This document shows positions 38,379 to 47,893 of a stretch of DNA of 64,000 nucleotides, piece by piece (the first letter of the stretch is position 1; each line of letters opens with the position of its first letter). The position numbers were made by a program, and so were the translations under genes. The notes under the pieces are model-generated. The model was not told the DNA's origin and did not search any database. It worked only from the letters and a program-made list of their open reading frames with translations. The DNA comes from Schlesneria sp. DSM 10557 (lineage in GTDB: Bacteria; Planctomycetota; Planctomycetia; Planctomycetales; Planctomycetaceae). The DNA lies in NCBI RefSeq assembly GCF_041860085.1, contig NZ_CP124747.1, positions 3,906,001 to 3,970,000 of the forward strand, read 5' to 3'.

Positions 38379-39476
38379 TCAGGCGACACGTCGCGCGGTC
38401 CCTGATTTGTGAACGAGTCGCTGGAGACCGGCCCAGACACGTTCCACATCCAGTTCGTTCAGACACGCAAGATGATTCTCGCCACGGTGTGGACATATTT
38501 TATGGTAACCGGCCGCGCAGGAAACGGCGGTCGAGATCATTTCATGCTGGTCCCCGGGGGGCCCGGAGCGCAAGGCCGACGTGCAGGTGAAAATTCCCAG
38601 CGTAGGAATCCCCAGTCCGGCAGCCAGATGCATCGGCCCCGAGTCGTTACTGATTGCGAAATCCACGCGACTAAGCAAGGCGGACAGTTGTTTCAGTGTG
38701 GATTGTCCCGCCAGATTTCTGACGGTGGGGGTGTGCCCCGGCATGGTCAATTCCTGAAGTCGCTGATGCACACGGTCAGCGTCGGGCCGTTCGGCCTTGC
38801 TCCCCAGGATCAGCAGGGTCCCCCCCCACAGATGATCGGCACGCCGCATCAGCTCGGCAAATTTCTCGACCGGCCAGCGCTTTGTTTCCCAGCGGGCCCC
38901 CGGATGAACAGCGATGATGGGACGGGGAAGATCCTTCAGTTGAAGCTCGGCCCAGTCGCTGTCCGCTGCGGAAGTCGCGATCAACGTCTCACGCGACATC
39001 TGGCCCAGTCCCAGGCATTCCGCGACGCGCCAGTAGCGCGCATGAGCGGCCATCTGACGGGACGTTTCCGGCAGCAGACAGTTCAACGTCAGATGCGATC
39101 CTTCTCTCGCAGTCTCCAGCCCCACACGGACGGGAGCACCCGTCGCCAGCGTCATGACGCCCGTACGGAGTAACCCCTGAAGATCGATCACCAGATCAAA
39201 TCGCCGTTTGCGCAGCGTCCCGAGCAAGTTGCCCCAGGCGGACCAGCCTCCCCGGCGTTCGAAGGGGATGGCATCCGACAAAGCGGGATGCCCTTCCACG
39301 AGATCCCGCAATTCCCGATTCACCACCCAACTGATTTCAGCCCCCGGATAGCGTTGCTTCAGCACGGGAAGTAAGGGCAACGTCTGCACGACATCGCCGA
39401 GTGCGCTCGGCTTGATGAGACAAATGCGCCGTGGCTGAAGCTGAACGAGTTCGGAAACTGGAATCCGCCGGAACAT
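38379..39476 (-). CDS. Glycosyltransferase family 9 (heptosyltransferase-like)
   Basis: 365 residues in two Rossmann halves. Residues 17-60 read [19 protein letters not shown], the N-terminal GT9 signature (S-A-L-G-D). The C-terminal half has [13 protein letters not shown] (nucleotide-sugar binding), [14 protein letters not shown] and [22 protein letters not shown], typical of ADP-heptose:LPS heptosyltransferases. The enzyme adds heptose-like sugars to lipid A core or another surface glycan. It is the first gene of the two-gene operon with the cysteine-cluster gene. Confidence 0.93.
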   Translation of the reverse strand: MFRRIPVSELVQLQPRRICLIKPSALGDVVQTLPLLPVLKQRYPGAEISWVVNRELRDLVEGHPALSDAIPFERRGGWSAWGNLLGTLRKRRFDLVIDLQGLLRTGVMTLATGAPVRVGLETAREGSHLTLNCLLPETSRQMAAHARYWRVAECLGLGQMSRETLIATSAADSDWAELQLKDLPRPIIAVHPGARWETKRWPVEKFAELMRRADHLWGGTLLILGSKAERPDADRVHQRLQELTMPGHTPTVRNLAGQSTLKQLSALLSRVDFAISNDSGPMHLAAGLGIPTLGIFTCTSALRSGPPGDQHEMISTAVSCAAGYHKICPHRGENHLACLNELDVERVWAGLQRLVHKSGTARRVA

Positions 39477-39620
39477 CCGTTTTCCTGCGTCAAATTGTTT
39501 GAAGGAATTCTCTCGCCTGAGTTTAGTGCGATTTCCGGAAATTCAACAAGAGGAATGGCGTTCGTCCCCGGCGCAATCGCCTCGGAGGGGGGGACATGGG
39601 CGAGCAGGTCGGGGCCGATC

Positions 39621-39647
39621 AGCAGGTGACCCTGACGGTCACTTGCT
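39621..39647. promoter_or_regulatory. Hairpin in the divergent GT9/POT spacer
   Basis: AGCAGGTGACC (39621-39631) and GGTCACTTGCT (39637-39647) pair with one mismatch over a 5-base loop, 74 bp upstream of the POT transporter start. It could be an operator or a leader hairpin. Confidence 0.35.
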
Positions 39648-39720
39648 CGAACCTGCCTTGCAATTCGTTTATTCTCCTGTTCACGTGAACGATGACTTTC
39701 TCTCCGAAAGAACACGAAAA

Positions 39721-41550
39721 ATGCCCGAACCCAAGGCAACTGAATTGAGCGAATCCTCTCCGTCCAATCGCATGCCTCCGGGAATTCCCTACATCGTCGG
39801 TAATGAGGCAGCCGAACGGTTCAGTTTCTACGGGATGAAGGCGATTCTCTTCGTCTACATGACGAAGTATCTGCTCGATGGGGCGGGACAACCCGATCCG
39901 ATGTCGACGGAAGATGCCCGCGCCGCGGTTCACTGGTTCGTTGCTTCCGCTTACTTTTTCCCGATTGCGGGGGCCATTCTTTCCGACTGGTTGCTCGGGA
40001 AATACCGCACCATCTTCTGGTTGTCGCTAGTGTACTGTCTGGGACATCTGGCCCTTGCCGCGATCCCCGGCCGCTGGGGTCTCCTGTCGGGTCTCACACT
40101 GATTGCAATCGGATCTGGAGGAATAAAACCGTGCGTTTCGGCACACGTTGGTGATCAGTTCACGGAGCAAAACCAGCACCTGTTGCCGCGTGTCTTCAGC
40201 TGGTTTTACTTTTCGATCAATTTCGGAGCCTTCATCTCGACGATCATCACTCCGATTCTCCTGCAACGATTCGGGCCACACTGGGGGCCCCATCTTGCCT
40301 TCGGCCTGCCCGGCTTGCTGATGTTCTTCGCGACCTTTGTCTTCTGGTTGGGCCGGAAGAAGTTCGTCCACGTCAAACCGGGGGGTGCGGCGTTTATCCG
40401 TGAGATATTCAGCATCGAAGGCTTACGTGCCGTGGGGCGGCTGATCCCCCTTTACCTGTTCGTCGCAGTCTTCTGGGCACTCTACGACCAGACGGCGTCG
40501 GCCTGGGTGGAACAAGCCGAGGGAATGGACCGCAACTGGTTGGGCGTTGAGTGGCTGCCATCCCAGATTCAAGCCATCAATCCGATTCTGGTTCTCGTGC
40601 TGATTCCGCTCTGCACTTACGGTCTCTACCCGCTTCTTAACAAACTGTTTCCCCTGACTTCGCTCGGCAAGATTGCGATCGGATTCTTTCTCACATCTCT
40701 GGCATTCGGGGTGAGTGGATGGATCGAGTCGCAGATCGTCGGCGGCAAAGTCGTCCGCAGCGCCAATGTGGAAACAGCCCCTGCTACGGGAATCCTGGCG
40801 GAACGAGAACTGATCATCCGCCTGCGCGAAAATCGTGCCTGGAACATCAAGTCCGTCAGTTGGCAGCAGCGCGATGCCCAGGCGAATTCCGCGTCTACCG
40901 GTGAACCGACAGTTCCTTTCACTCTGCGAGTCGACGTCGGCCCCACACCAAAAGGCCCCTGGACCGAGGCGGCATCGCAACAATTCGAAGCCGACCCGTC
41001 CCAGGCTCAAGTGGTCAACCTGAACGAACCGGTCTCGACTCCCTATATCCGTCTGGCAATCGCGATTCCTTCAACCTTCACAGGAGATGTGAAGAATCAC
41101 ATCGACTGGAGCAAGTCGCACGTGGAAGTGCATGCAGCAGAATCCCAGCCTCCAGCGGACGCGCATTCCCTGGCATCACCGGTGTGGCCGGATGTCGCCG
41201 CCGAAGGCTACAAGCCCCATATCGTCTGGCAGTTAGTCGCTTACCTGATCCTCACGCTCGGCGAGATTCTGGTTTCAATCACGTTCCTTGAGTTCTCATA
41301 TACGCAGGCGCCCAACAAGCTGAAATCACTCGTCATGTCTTTGTACTTGCTGTCGGTTTCGCTGGGGAATGCCTTAACGGCACTGGTCAACGTCTTCATT
41401 CAAAACGCAGACGGTTCGAGCAAGCTGCCCGGGGCCAGTTATTACTGGTTCTTCACGGGACTCATGCTGGTGGCCGCTTTAGGGTTCCTCGTGGTCGTGG
41501 CCACGTTCCGCGAGAAAACCTACCTGCAGTCAGAGGCCGATGTCGAATAG
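39721..41550 (+). CDS. POT/PTR2-family peptide transporter with inserted soluble domain
   Basis: About 609 residues. The N-terminus [10 protein letters not shown] leads to the POT signature [25 protein letters not shown] and conserved helices with [23 protein letters not shown] (ExxERFxYY-like region and PTR2 motif). These proton-coupled symporters take up di- and tripeptides. Between about residues 340 and 497 a hydrophilic block ([59 protein letters not shown]) breaks the helical core. It reads as a beta-sandwich-like insert outside the membrane. The final helices ([21 protein letters not shown]) are conserved. The start is ATG 39721; an upstream extension lacks support. Confidence 0.88.
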   Translation: MPEPKATELSESSPSNRMPPGIPYIVGNEAAERFSFYGMKAILFVYMTKYLLDGAGQPDPMSTEDARAAVHWFVASAYFFPIAGAILSDWLLGKYRTIFWLSLVYCLGHLALAAIPGRWGLLSGLTLIAIGSGGIKPCVSAHVGDQFTEQNQHLLPRVFSWFYFSINFGAFISTIITPILLQRFGPHWGPHLAFGLPGLLMFFATFVFWLGRKKFVHVKPGGAAFIREIFSIEGLRAVGRLIPLYLFVAVFWALYDQTASAWVEQAEGMDRNWLGVEWLPSQIQAINPILVLVLIPLCTYGLYPLLNKLFPLTSLGKIAIGFFLTSLAFGVSGWIESQIVGGKVVRSANVETAPATGILAERELIIRLRENRAWNIKSVSWQQRDAQANSASTGEPTVPFTLRVDVGPTPKGPWTEAASQQFEADPSQAQVVNLNEPVSTPYIRLAIAIPSTFTGDVKNHIDWSKSHVEVHAAESQPPADAHSLASPVWPDVAAEGYKPHIVWQLVAYLILTLGEILVSITFLEFSYTQAPNKLKSLVMSLYLLSVSLGNALTALVNVFIQNADGSSKLPGASYYWFFTGLMLVAALGFLVVVATFREKTYLQSEADVE

Positions 41551-41585
41551 TCCTGCCGGAACGTGTTGTCAGGCGGTCGATCATG

Positions 41586-41611
41586 CGCCCCCCTGCGATA
41601 CGGGGGGGGCG
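41586..41611. terminator. GC hairpin between convergent genes
   Basis: CGCCCCCC (41586-41593) pairs with GGGGGGCG (41604-41611) over a 10-base loop, between the POT transporter (+) and the exonuclease (-). A terminator role is inferred from position. Confidence 0.5.
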
Positions 41612-41637
41612 GACGCAGGAACTCGTCGGACCAGGCT

Positions 41638-42465
41638 TCAATCGACAGGAGGCTGCCAGTCACCCCAGTGTGACAGATAGTGCTTGTAGACCGGAATCGA
41701 TTCGCTCTTCTCTTCCAGCCAGGCCTTTGCCTCGGCGACGAGACGATGTTCGTCTTCGACAGTCAGCTTTCCGAGCAAGACACGTGTGCGAAGGAACACA
41801 AAATACGTATCCAGTACGTCGCAACGGCAATAGTCGTTGATCGCCGCGACTTCACCGGCCTCATACATTCCCTGGACCTGAGAGCCATCAACGCCGGATT
41901 TCCCCGGCTTGCCGATCATATTGGCCAGCAGGTTCAGCCCGCCGCTGATCCGGAACGCTCCGAAATTTGAGAGCAGGTCGAGCAGATCCAGATGCGACTG
42001 CGAGTTATACCGATTGCGGGACTGTTCATAGGTGCGGGCTTCGACGTTGAACCATGCCGGCACGGTGTAACCGTAGCGATAGGCAGCCAGTTCCAGCACC
42101 GGGATGTCGTAGGTGCGGCCGTTAAAGCTGACCAGTGTCGGCCGACCGTACGCGTTCCACCCCTGCCAGAAGTGGCGTGTAATGACATGCGGACGAAAAT
42201 TCGGAGCGTCCAGCACGGCGACATCCAGCAGCCGATAGTCCGCATCCACCTTCGCCACCGCCACAGAAATCGGCAGCACGAACGTCACCGGCAGGACATC
42301 TCTTCCCGTTTCTTCCATCAATTGTGCGCGGTACCGGGTAAGTGCCTCGGCCGGACTGAGATTTTCCTTCGGGTAGCGAATCTTGGAAACGAGATCTCCG
42401 TCAGCGATGGTTTCGATGTCAAAAATGAAATAGCTTACGTGCTGCTTGCTCTCACTTGTTGACAT
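41638..42465 (-). CDS. DEDD-type 3'-5' exonuclease, PolB-exonuclease-like
   Basis: 275 residues. Exonuclease motif I is [13 protein letters not shown] (Asp and Glu), motif II is in [16 protein letters not shown] (S-F-N-G-R-x-x-D), and motif III sits near [15 protein letters not shown] (Y-x-x-x-D). This matches the stand-alone family related to the exonuclease domain of PolB (PF10108). It likely trims nucleic acid 3' ends in repair or RNA turnover. It is divergent from the small S4-domain gene, with about 150 bp between them. Confidence 0.9.
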   Translation of the reverse strand: MSTSESKQHVSYFIFDIETIADGDLVSKIRYPKENLSPAEALTRYRAQLMEETGRDVLPVTFVLPISVAVAKVDADYRLLDVAVLDAPNFRPHVITRHFWQGWNAYGRPTLVSFNGRTYDIPVLELAAYRYGYTVPAWFNVEARTYEQSRNRYNSQSHLDLLDLLSNFGAFRISGGLNLLANMIGKPGKSGVDGSQVQGMYEAGEVAAINDYCRCDVLDTYFVFLRTRVLLGKLTVEDEHRLVAEAKAWLEEKSESIPVYKHYLSHWGDWQPPVD

Positions 42466-42620
42466 TCAGAAATTTCCTTCACGAAGTGCGACGGCTTGTT
42501 GTCTCGTGATGTCGTCCTCAAGAAGGCATCACGGTTGTGCAACTTGGGCGAAATCGAATGCCACACGATATCCCACCGACTCAAATCCCGAAATCCAATC
42601 CTCACCTTTTGAGAACTGAC

Positions 42621-42821
42621 GTGTCCGAACAGAATCCTTCCCCCATCACACTCGATCAATTTCTCAAGCAGTCCGGCATCGTTGTGACCGGGGGTCAGGC
42701 AAAAATTCTGATTCAGACGGGTGAAGTCCGTCTGAATGGAGTCGTTGAAACGCGAAGAGGGAAAAAGCTATCGCCCGGAGACATCGTCGAGATCGGGGAT
42801 GAGCGACTGATCGTTTCGTGA
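42621..42821 (+). CDS. S4-domain RNA-binding protein (YaaA-like)
   Basis: 66 residues from a GTG start, the size of the YaaA/RNA-binding S4 family. The fold is read from ITLDQFLKQSGIVVTGGQAKILIQ, GEVRLNGVVETRRGKKLSPGD and VEIG. It binds structured RNA, probably rRNA; partners are unknown. Earlier in-frame ATGs at 42537 and 42558 would add 20-28 residues of no clear fold and are not supported by a ribosome binding site. Confidence 0.8.
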   Translation: MSEQNPSPITLDQFLKQSGIVVTGGQAKILIQTGEVRLNGVVETRRGKKLSPGDIVEIGDERLIVS

Positions 42822-43302
42822 TCGATCCCAAATCCAACGCGACGATTCCCACCTCAGCCGATTCCGAAATGGCTGAACAGACCAGCACATCCTTTGCGGG
42901 ACAGCACAGACCGCGCAGAGAATTGCTGTAACGGACTCCCACGTCGGCAACTCCCCCCATTTCAGGCTTGTTCCGAGGGCCGCTGACACCAGGGCTCCTC
43001 GCCTACTTCTCGCGCCAGAACCCTCCTCCTCTCTCTTCCCTTCAGTAGCCTCAACAGCAAACTCAGAGGGACGTGCATCACCCGGGACGTGACCCCAACG
43101 AACATTTCGATGCGTCTGGATCGCATGATTTCATCGGTAGCAAGAGTGCAAATTTTCTTAGCAGCAAGAACACCAGGACCAATGAACCTCCCGTCCTGCG
43201 ACAGGAATTTCCGCTGTTTCTTTGCTGCTTTTCAGCAACATTGGCGTTCACTGGGCGAGAAACAGTCGATTGGAACGCCGGTTGCTTAATGCTGTTTTTA
43301 TT
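42822..43302. other. Intergenic region upstream of the FixJ-like regulator
   Basis: 480 bases without a supported gene; short frames lack starts and family likeness. A pyrimidine-rich stretch lies near 43020-43050. The promoter of the FixJ-like gene should be here, but no clear box was found. Confidence 0.5.
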
Positions 43303-43755
43303 ATGATCGCACTCAACGACTACACTACCGATGTTGCTCCTTTGTCTTCGCGACACCCTTCACTGCATGTGATTGGTGGAGATGCGACGACCAGGGGCTA
43401 TGTTCTTAATCAACTGTCACGCGTGGGCCTGGTCGCCCAGGAAGCCGCCACGCCTGCAGCATTGCTGGTGCACGAATCAGAGCAAGAGCTGCATCGTCGG
43501 CGGGTTTACTGGGCCGACGTTGAGCAACGAGTTGCAAAGCTCACGACGAAAGACCGCGAGGTTCTCGATCTGTTGATGGAGTGCCTGCCGAACAAGGTTC
43601 TGGCAATGCGTCTTGGCATTACCGAACGTGCTGTCGAAATGCGGCGAGCTTCGCTGATGAAGAAGCTGGAAGTCCGCTCGCTGACAGAACTTGTTCGCTT
43701 GGTCACTCGATTCGCCATCGTACAGCAGTACGGGATTTTGCTCTCGATCTATTAA
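43303..43755 (+). CDS. FixJ/LuxR-type regulator with degenerate receiver
   Basis: 150 residues. The C-terminal 65 form a LuxR-type helix-turn-helix: LTTKDREVLDLLMECLPNK, ITERAVEMRRASLMKKLEV and SLTELVRLVTRFA, closest to FixJ-like proteins. The N-terminal 80 residues (LHVIGGDATTRGYVLNQL) look like the first strand and helix of a receiver, but the phospho-acceptor Asp and Lys regions are missing, so it is not a normal response regulator. The ATG at 43303 has no Shine-Dalgarno site. No histidine kinase is near. Confidence 0.82.
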   Translation: MIALNDYTTDVAPLSSRHPSLHVIGGDATTRGYVLNQLSRVGLVAQEAATPAALLVHESEQELHRRRVYWADVEQRVAKLTTKDREVLDLLMECLPNKVLAMRLGITERAVEMRRASLMKKLEVRSLTELVRLVTRFAIVQQYGILLSIY

Positions 43756-43816
43756 TTCCTGCGGCATGGGGTCGGATCACTTCAGAAATGGGGTGACGTT
43801 CGGTTAATGTCGAGGG

Positions 43817-45439
43817 ATGAGAGACCACTTGAACCCTCAGCGATTTCGGGTGCCGCGTGAGAACAACTCACTGCTGAGCATCCCCGATTTAGACGAAGCC
43901 GATCGCCTCGTCGATGAGAATCGCCGCCTCTTCCGTGAGACGCGAACGACACTGAACGGCCGCCCGTTAACTGAACTACGGGCGGCTGCCCGACGTGAAG
44001 CCGTCGCACAGGGACTCGACTACACCCAGTCCCTGCTGCAGCGAGAAATTCCTGCCCCGCCCTTCGAGTCCTGTGTGGTCAGTGGCCACCAGCCAGAGCT
44101 ATTCCACGTGGGAGTGTGGGCCAAGAACTTTGCACTGGCCGGGATTGCGCGACGCAACCAGGCAACCGCAATTAATCTGGTCATCGACAATGACACCCTC
44201 AACTCCACGACGTTGAGAATCCCCACTGGAGATCGCGCGAAACTCTCCATCGACCGTTTGCCGTTCGATACTCCACGGCCCACTCTTCCCTGGGAAGAGG
44301 CAACGGTGCTGGACGCTGACCTGTATCGCGAGTTCGGTCCGCTTGTCGACAAGCAACTCCGCGCCAACTGGGGCTTTCGGCCGTTGATCGGGTCTGCGTG
44401 GGACGCCGCTGTCCGTTCGCTATCGGTCTCTCAGCGACTTTGCGACGGATTGACCGCGTTGCGAGCCCATGTAGAGCGGGACTGGGGACTGCAGAATCTT
44501 GAACTCCCCATGTCGCGACTTTGCCAGACAGATTCGTTCCTGTGGTTCTTCGCGCACCTGCTGACCCGACTGCCGGAACTGCACCAGGCTTACAACGAAG
44601 TCGTGGGAGACTATCGTCGCGCCCATCGACTGCGGAATCTCATGCAGCCGATCCCCGATCTCGAATCGACTGACGGCTGGCTCGAAGCCCCGTTCTGGAT
44701 CTGGCGTGCAGGGGAAACGCAACGAGGCCGATTGTTCGCTCGTCGTATCGGCGCTGAATGTGAGCTGAGACACCAGAACGAAGTCGTGGCCCAATTCCCT
44801 GTTTCCGACAACGAATCGCTTCAGGAAGCGGTGGAACTGCTGAAGACGCTCCCCGCGCGCGGAATTCGCATCCGGACGCGTGCCCTGACGACGACCTTAT
44901 TCTCGCGCATGTGCCTGGCAGATTTGTTCGTTCACGGAATCGGCGGCGCCAAGTACGATGCCATGACAGACCAACTTTGCGCCCGACTGTTTGGCATGGT
45001 CGCCCCGGAGTTCCTGACGGTTTCTGCCACGCTCTACCTGCCTCTCGGTGAGCCATTTCCAGCAACCCAGTCAGACTTGATCGACATCAATCACCGGCTG
45101 AGGGACTTGAACTACAATCCAGACCGGCATCTCGAACACTCTGCCCAGGTCGACCCTTTGATTGCCGAGAAAACGGTAATCCTGGAGGAAGCACGGCGTC
45201 TGCGCGAGCAGAACCAGCTACGGGGGCATCTCACACCCGCGCAGCACCAGCGATTAGCAGAAATCCGGTCACAGCTACTGCTTCAGGCAGAGCAAGCCCG
45301 GGCTGCATACGACGAGACACGGGCGAAACTCCGCTCACAACTCGCCACGAACGCACTCGTCCGAAATCGCGAATATGCCTTCGTCCTGTCACCCGAAGAT
45401 CAGCTACGCCAGTTCCTGATTCCCCTGGCGACCCGATAA
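43817..45439 (+). CDS. BshC-like protein (possible bacillithiol cysteine-adding enzyme)
   Basis: 540 residues, nearly the length of B. subtilis BshC (539). The Rossmann-like core has VVSGHQPELFHVGVWAKNF, similar to the G-(H/Q)-Q-x-(G/E)-L-F motif of BshC, and INLVIDNDTLNS. The C-terminal third is a coiled coil (EARRLREQNQLRGHL, AYDETRAKLRSQ) as in BshC. The known BshC WIATEDHD segment is not recognisable, so the call is distant. If right, it would add cysteine to GlcN-malate. bshA and bshB are not in the window. It follows the FixJ-like gene by 62 bp. Confidence 0.75.
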   Translation: MRDHLNPQRFRVPRENNSLLSIPDLDEADRLVDENRRLFRETRTTLNGRPLTELRAAARREAVAQGLDYTQSLLQREIPAPPFESCVVSGHQPELFHVGVWAKNFALAGIARRNQATAINLVIDNDTLNSTTLRIPTGDRAKLSIDRLPFDTPRPTLPWEEATVLDADLYREFGPLVDKQLRANWGFRPLIGSAWDAAVRSLSVSQRLCDGLTALRAHVERDWGLQNLELPMSRLCQTDSFLWFFAHLLTRLPELHQAYNEVVGDYRRAHRLRNLMQPIPDLESTDGWLEAPFWIWRAGETQRGRLFARRIGAECELRHQNEVVAQFPVSDNESLQEAVELLKTLPARGIRIRTRALTTTLFSRMCLADLFVHGIGGAKYDAMTDQLCARLFGMVAPEFLTVSATLYLPLGEPFPATQSDLIDINHRLRDLNYNPDRHLEHSAQVDPLIAEKTVILEEARRLREQNQLRGHLTPAQHQRLAEIRSQLLLQAEQARAAYDETRAKLRSQLATNALVRNREYAFVLSPEDQLRQFLIPLATR

Positions 45440-45532
45440 GCAGAAATCCGCCCCCTCGGGGAGGGCTGGGGAAGGGAATCAGCGGCGCATTGTGAGACGA
45501 ACTGCCGGACCAATGAGCCGTATCAAAAACCG

Positions 45533-46318
45533 TTACGGCAGCGTCACATTGGAATGGCGCATGCGATGACCGACCTGATCGAGCAGGGCCAGTTTTCCAC
45601 CGTAGGTTCGCCGAAGGTTTTCTGTCGTAAAGGCCTGTTCCACGGGGCCGCTCGCCACCAGCCGCATGTTCAGCAGCAACACTTCATCAAAGTACTCTGC
45701 AACGGTTTGAAGGTCGTGGTGCACCACGAGAGCCGTCTTCCCCGCCGATCGCAGTTCTCGCAACAGTTCCACGATGGCCCGTTCGGTCGCCGCATCGACC
45801 CCCGCAAACGGTTCGTCCATCAGGTACAGATCGGCATTCTGGACGAGGGCCCGCGCCAGAAACACACGCTGCTGCTGACCGCCGGACAGTTCGCTGATCT
45901 GTCGCCCCGCGAACTCAGCCAGCCCGACTCGCTCTAACGCAGCGAGTGCCTGCTGCCGAAACGCCTTGCTCACGGGACGAAACCACCCGATCTGACGATA
46001 CAGTCCCATCACGACCACATCGAGGGCATTCACCGGGAAGTCCCAGTCGACGCTTGTCCGTTGCGGCACATACCCGATGCGCCCACGCTGTTGCTGGTAG
46101 GTCTTTCCGAAGAAGCGCACTTCCCCGTCCGTTCGCGGAATCAGTTCGAGAACCGCCTTAATCAAGGTGCTTTTGCCGGCACCATTGGGTCCTACAATGG
46201 CCACCAGCTTCCCGGGAGGAGCGTCGTAGTCAATATCCCATAAGACCGGCCGCCCCTGATAGGCAACGGTCATATCATGGATCGAGAGTGGCGATGTCGT
46301 CGGATGAATGGCAGACAT
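45533..46318 (-). CDS. Zinc/manganese ABC transporter ATP-binding protein
   Basis: 261 residues. Walker [15 protein letters not shown]-loop [14 protein letters not shown], signature [15 protein letters not shown], Walker [13 protein letters not shown], and H-loop VVHHDL. The Q-loop text VPQRTxVDWDFPVxxxDVVxMG is typical of the MntB/ZnuC/SitB metal-transport group. The start at 46318 is 27 bp after the stop of the solute-binding gene, so they form an operon. No permease gene of this family follows or precedes within the window. Confidence 0.93.
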   Translation of the reverse strand: MSAIHPTTSPLSIHDMTVAYQGRPVLWDIDYDAPPGKLVAIVGPNGAGKSTLIKAVLELIPRTDGEVRFFGKTYQQQRGRIGYVPQRTSVDWDFPVNALDVVVMGLYRQIGWFRPVSKAFRQQALAALERVGLAEFAGRQISELSGGQQQRVFLARALVQNADLYLMDEPFAGVDAATERAIVELLRELRSAGKTALVVHHDLQTVAEYFDEVLLLNMRLVASGPVEQAFTTENLRRTYGGKLALLDQVGHRMRHSNVTLP

Positions 46319-46344
46319 GGGAACTTCAAATGGAGGGAATACTT

Positions 46345-47514
46345 TTACTCTAGCGGGCAGACACCCCGAAGTGGGAACGGGGAAAAACAAGTGACAAAAG
46401 AGACCGACAGACGTCCAGATCCCCTACGGCAGGCGACGTGCAAAGAAAAAAGCAGGACAGCCAGCAGGCCCGGCGTAATTGCTCCTGAGAGGACTAGCCA
46501 CATCCCACCCCCTCGTTTCGCGTCGTCGGACTCAGGGGCCAGCCGCCCATTCAGCCCTGTCTCGGGAGCCGTCCCACCCAGGGCTCGCGCGATCCGGGTC
46601 GCATTATGGTCGATCATCCCAATGTACGTTCCCTCATACGTCCCTTCTGCCCCCATCGCGTCAGAGAAGAGTTCCGCCCCGATCCGGACAGCGACGTTTC
46701 GGGACTGCGTCCCTTCGATGACGGCTCGAATGTTTTTCTCGTTGACGCTGCTTTCCACGAAGATCGCCGGGATCTTTCGTTCCGCCAGGAAATCGACGAG
46801 CCGATTCACATCATGCACTCCCGCCTCGGATTCCGTCGTGACTCCTTGCACTGAACGGACTTCAATTCCGTAAGCACGACCGAAATAGCCGAATGCATCA
46901 TGCGCCGTTACCAGCACTCGCTGTGATTCCGGGATCGAAGCCACCACCTCCCGAACGTAGCGATCGAGCTTTTCCAACTCGGCCTGATAGTTTCTGGCGT
47001 TCTGTTGAAACTCGTCTGCGTGAGCAGGATCGCGTTTCGACAGGGTCTCGACAATCACATCGAGGCACTGGCTCCACGCGGTCACATCCATCCAGACATG
47101 GGGATCAAAATGCCCTTCGAATTCGGGGGGTGATCGCAAGTAACTTTTGTCGAGCGACGAAGTAATCGCCACCACAGGCCGGTTTGCCCGATCCACCTGC
47201 TGCAAGGCGTCCTGCATCCGCCCTTCGAGCAACAGGCCTGAGTAAAAGACGACGTCCGCTTCCTGTAACTGCTTGACGTCACGACGAGTGGCCCGAAACA
47301 GATGAGGATCGACCCCGGAACCGATCAGCTTCACTACGTCGGCGTGCGAACCCGCAACTTGTTGAGCCAGATCAGCGACCATTCCTGTAGTGGCCACAAT
47401 CTTGATACGCTGGCCCTGCGGAGTCGTCTCCGTCGAAGTTCCAAGACACCCCGAGCAAATCAGAAGTCCAAGGCAAGCAAGCGTCTTCAATGGCAAACGA
47501 ACAAACAGAGACAA
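46345..47514 (-). CDS. Metal ABC transporter substrate-binding lipoprotein with extra C-terminal helix
   Basis: About 389 residues. The lipoprotein signal [15 protein letters not shown] leads to a cluster A-I (ZnuA/PsaA/MntC type) fold: [66 protein letters not shown] and ELFSDAMG. His in DPH, HVW and AHD and the late Asp are the metal ligands. After the end of the known family (about residue 335) comes a hydrophobic segment ([19 protein letters not shown]) and a basic tail, not usual here. The TTG at 47514 has GGGGGAG upstream; an earlier ATG would extend the N-terminus before the signal. Confidence 0.85.
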   Translation of the reverse strand: MSLFVRLPLKTLACLGLLICSGCLGTSTETTPQGQRIKIVATTGMVADLAQQVAGSHADVVKLIGSGVDPHLFRATRRDVKQLQEADVVFYSGLLLEGRMQDALQQVDRANRPVVAITSSLDKSYLRSPPEFEGHFDPHVWMDVTAWSQCLDVIVETLSKRDPAHADEFQQNARNYQAELEKLDRYVREVVASIPESQRVLVTAHDAFGYFGRAYGIEVRSVQGVTTESEAGVHDVNRLVDFLAERKIPAIFVESSVNEKNIRAVIEGTQSRNVAVRIGAELFSDAMGAEGTYEGTYIGMIDHNATRIARALGGTAPETGLNGRLAPESDDAKRGGGMWLVLSGAITPGLLAVLLFSLHVACRRGSGRLSVSFVTCFSPFPLRGVCPLE

Positions 47515-47672
47515 AGTGAATCTTCTCCCCCGATGGCTGTTTACCCGGATGCGTGTGCGAATCCCGTAATCCTGAATTCCCAACAGGATCAGAGGTCACT
47601 TCGCGATTTCGGCGAGCAATCTCTTTCCGCGCGCCCGTGAGCTGCCATCCGTTCCAACTTCAAAGCAGAAGG

Positions 47673-47719
47673 ATCTTACTCTGAGGAAGCTGGAAAGTAA
47701 AGTTTTGACACCTCAAAAC
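47673..47719 (-). promoter_or_regulatory. Candidate promoter and operator for the metal ABC operon
   Basis: On the minus strand, TTTACT (47701-47696) and TAAGAT (47678-47673) are spaced 17 bases, a fair sigma-70 pair. Right upstream lies the inverted repeat GTTTTGA-CACC-TCAAAAC (47702-47719), which could bind a metalloregulator. It could also be a weak hairpin after the RluA-type gene. Confidence 0.45.
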
Positions 47720-47893
47720 ACGGCCGCAAATCGACGCCGTAACACGGATCCAGTCGTTTCAACCTGCTGCAGTCGCGTCTTGCGTCACATGCCACCGCGC
47801 CCCATTCGCACACACCAATCGCTTAGAACCGTTGCGGCAATAGGACTGCGCACCAGCCTGTCGGTCGGAACCGACGGACGCCCGCGACCAGTA

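Noticed and set aside
38409-39173. 254-residue frame opposite the GT9 gene
   Set aside because: Antisense to a well-supported glycosyltransferase; no signal and no motif.
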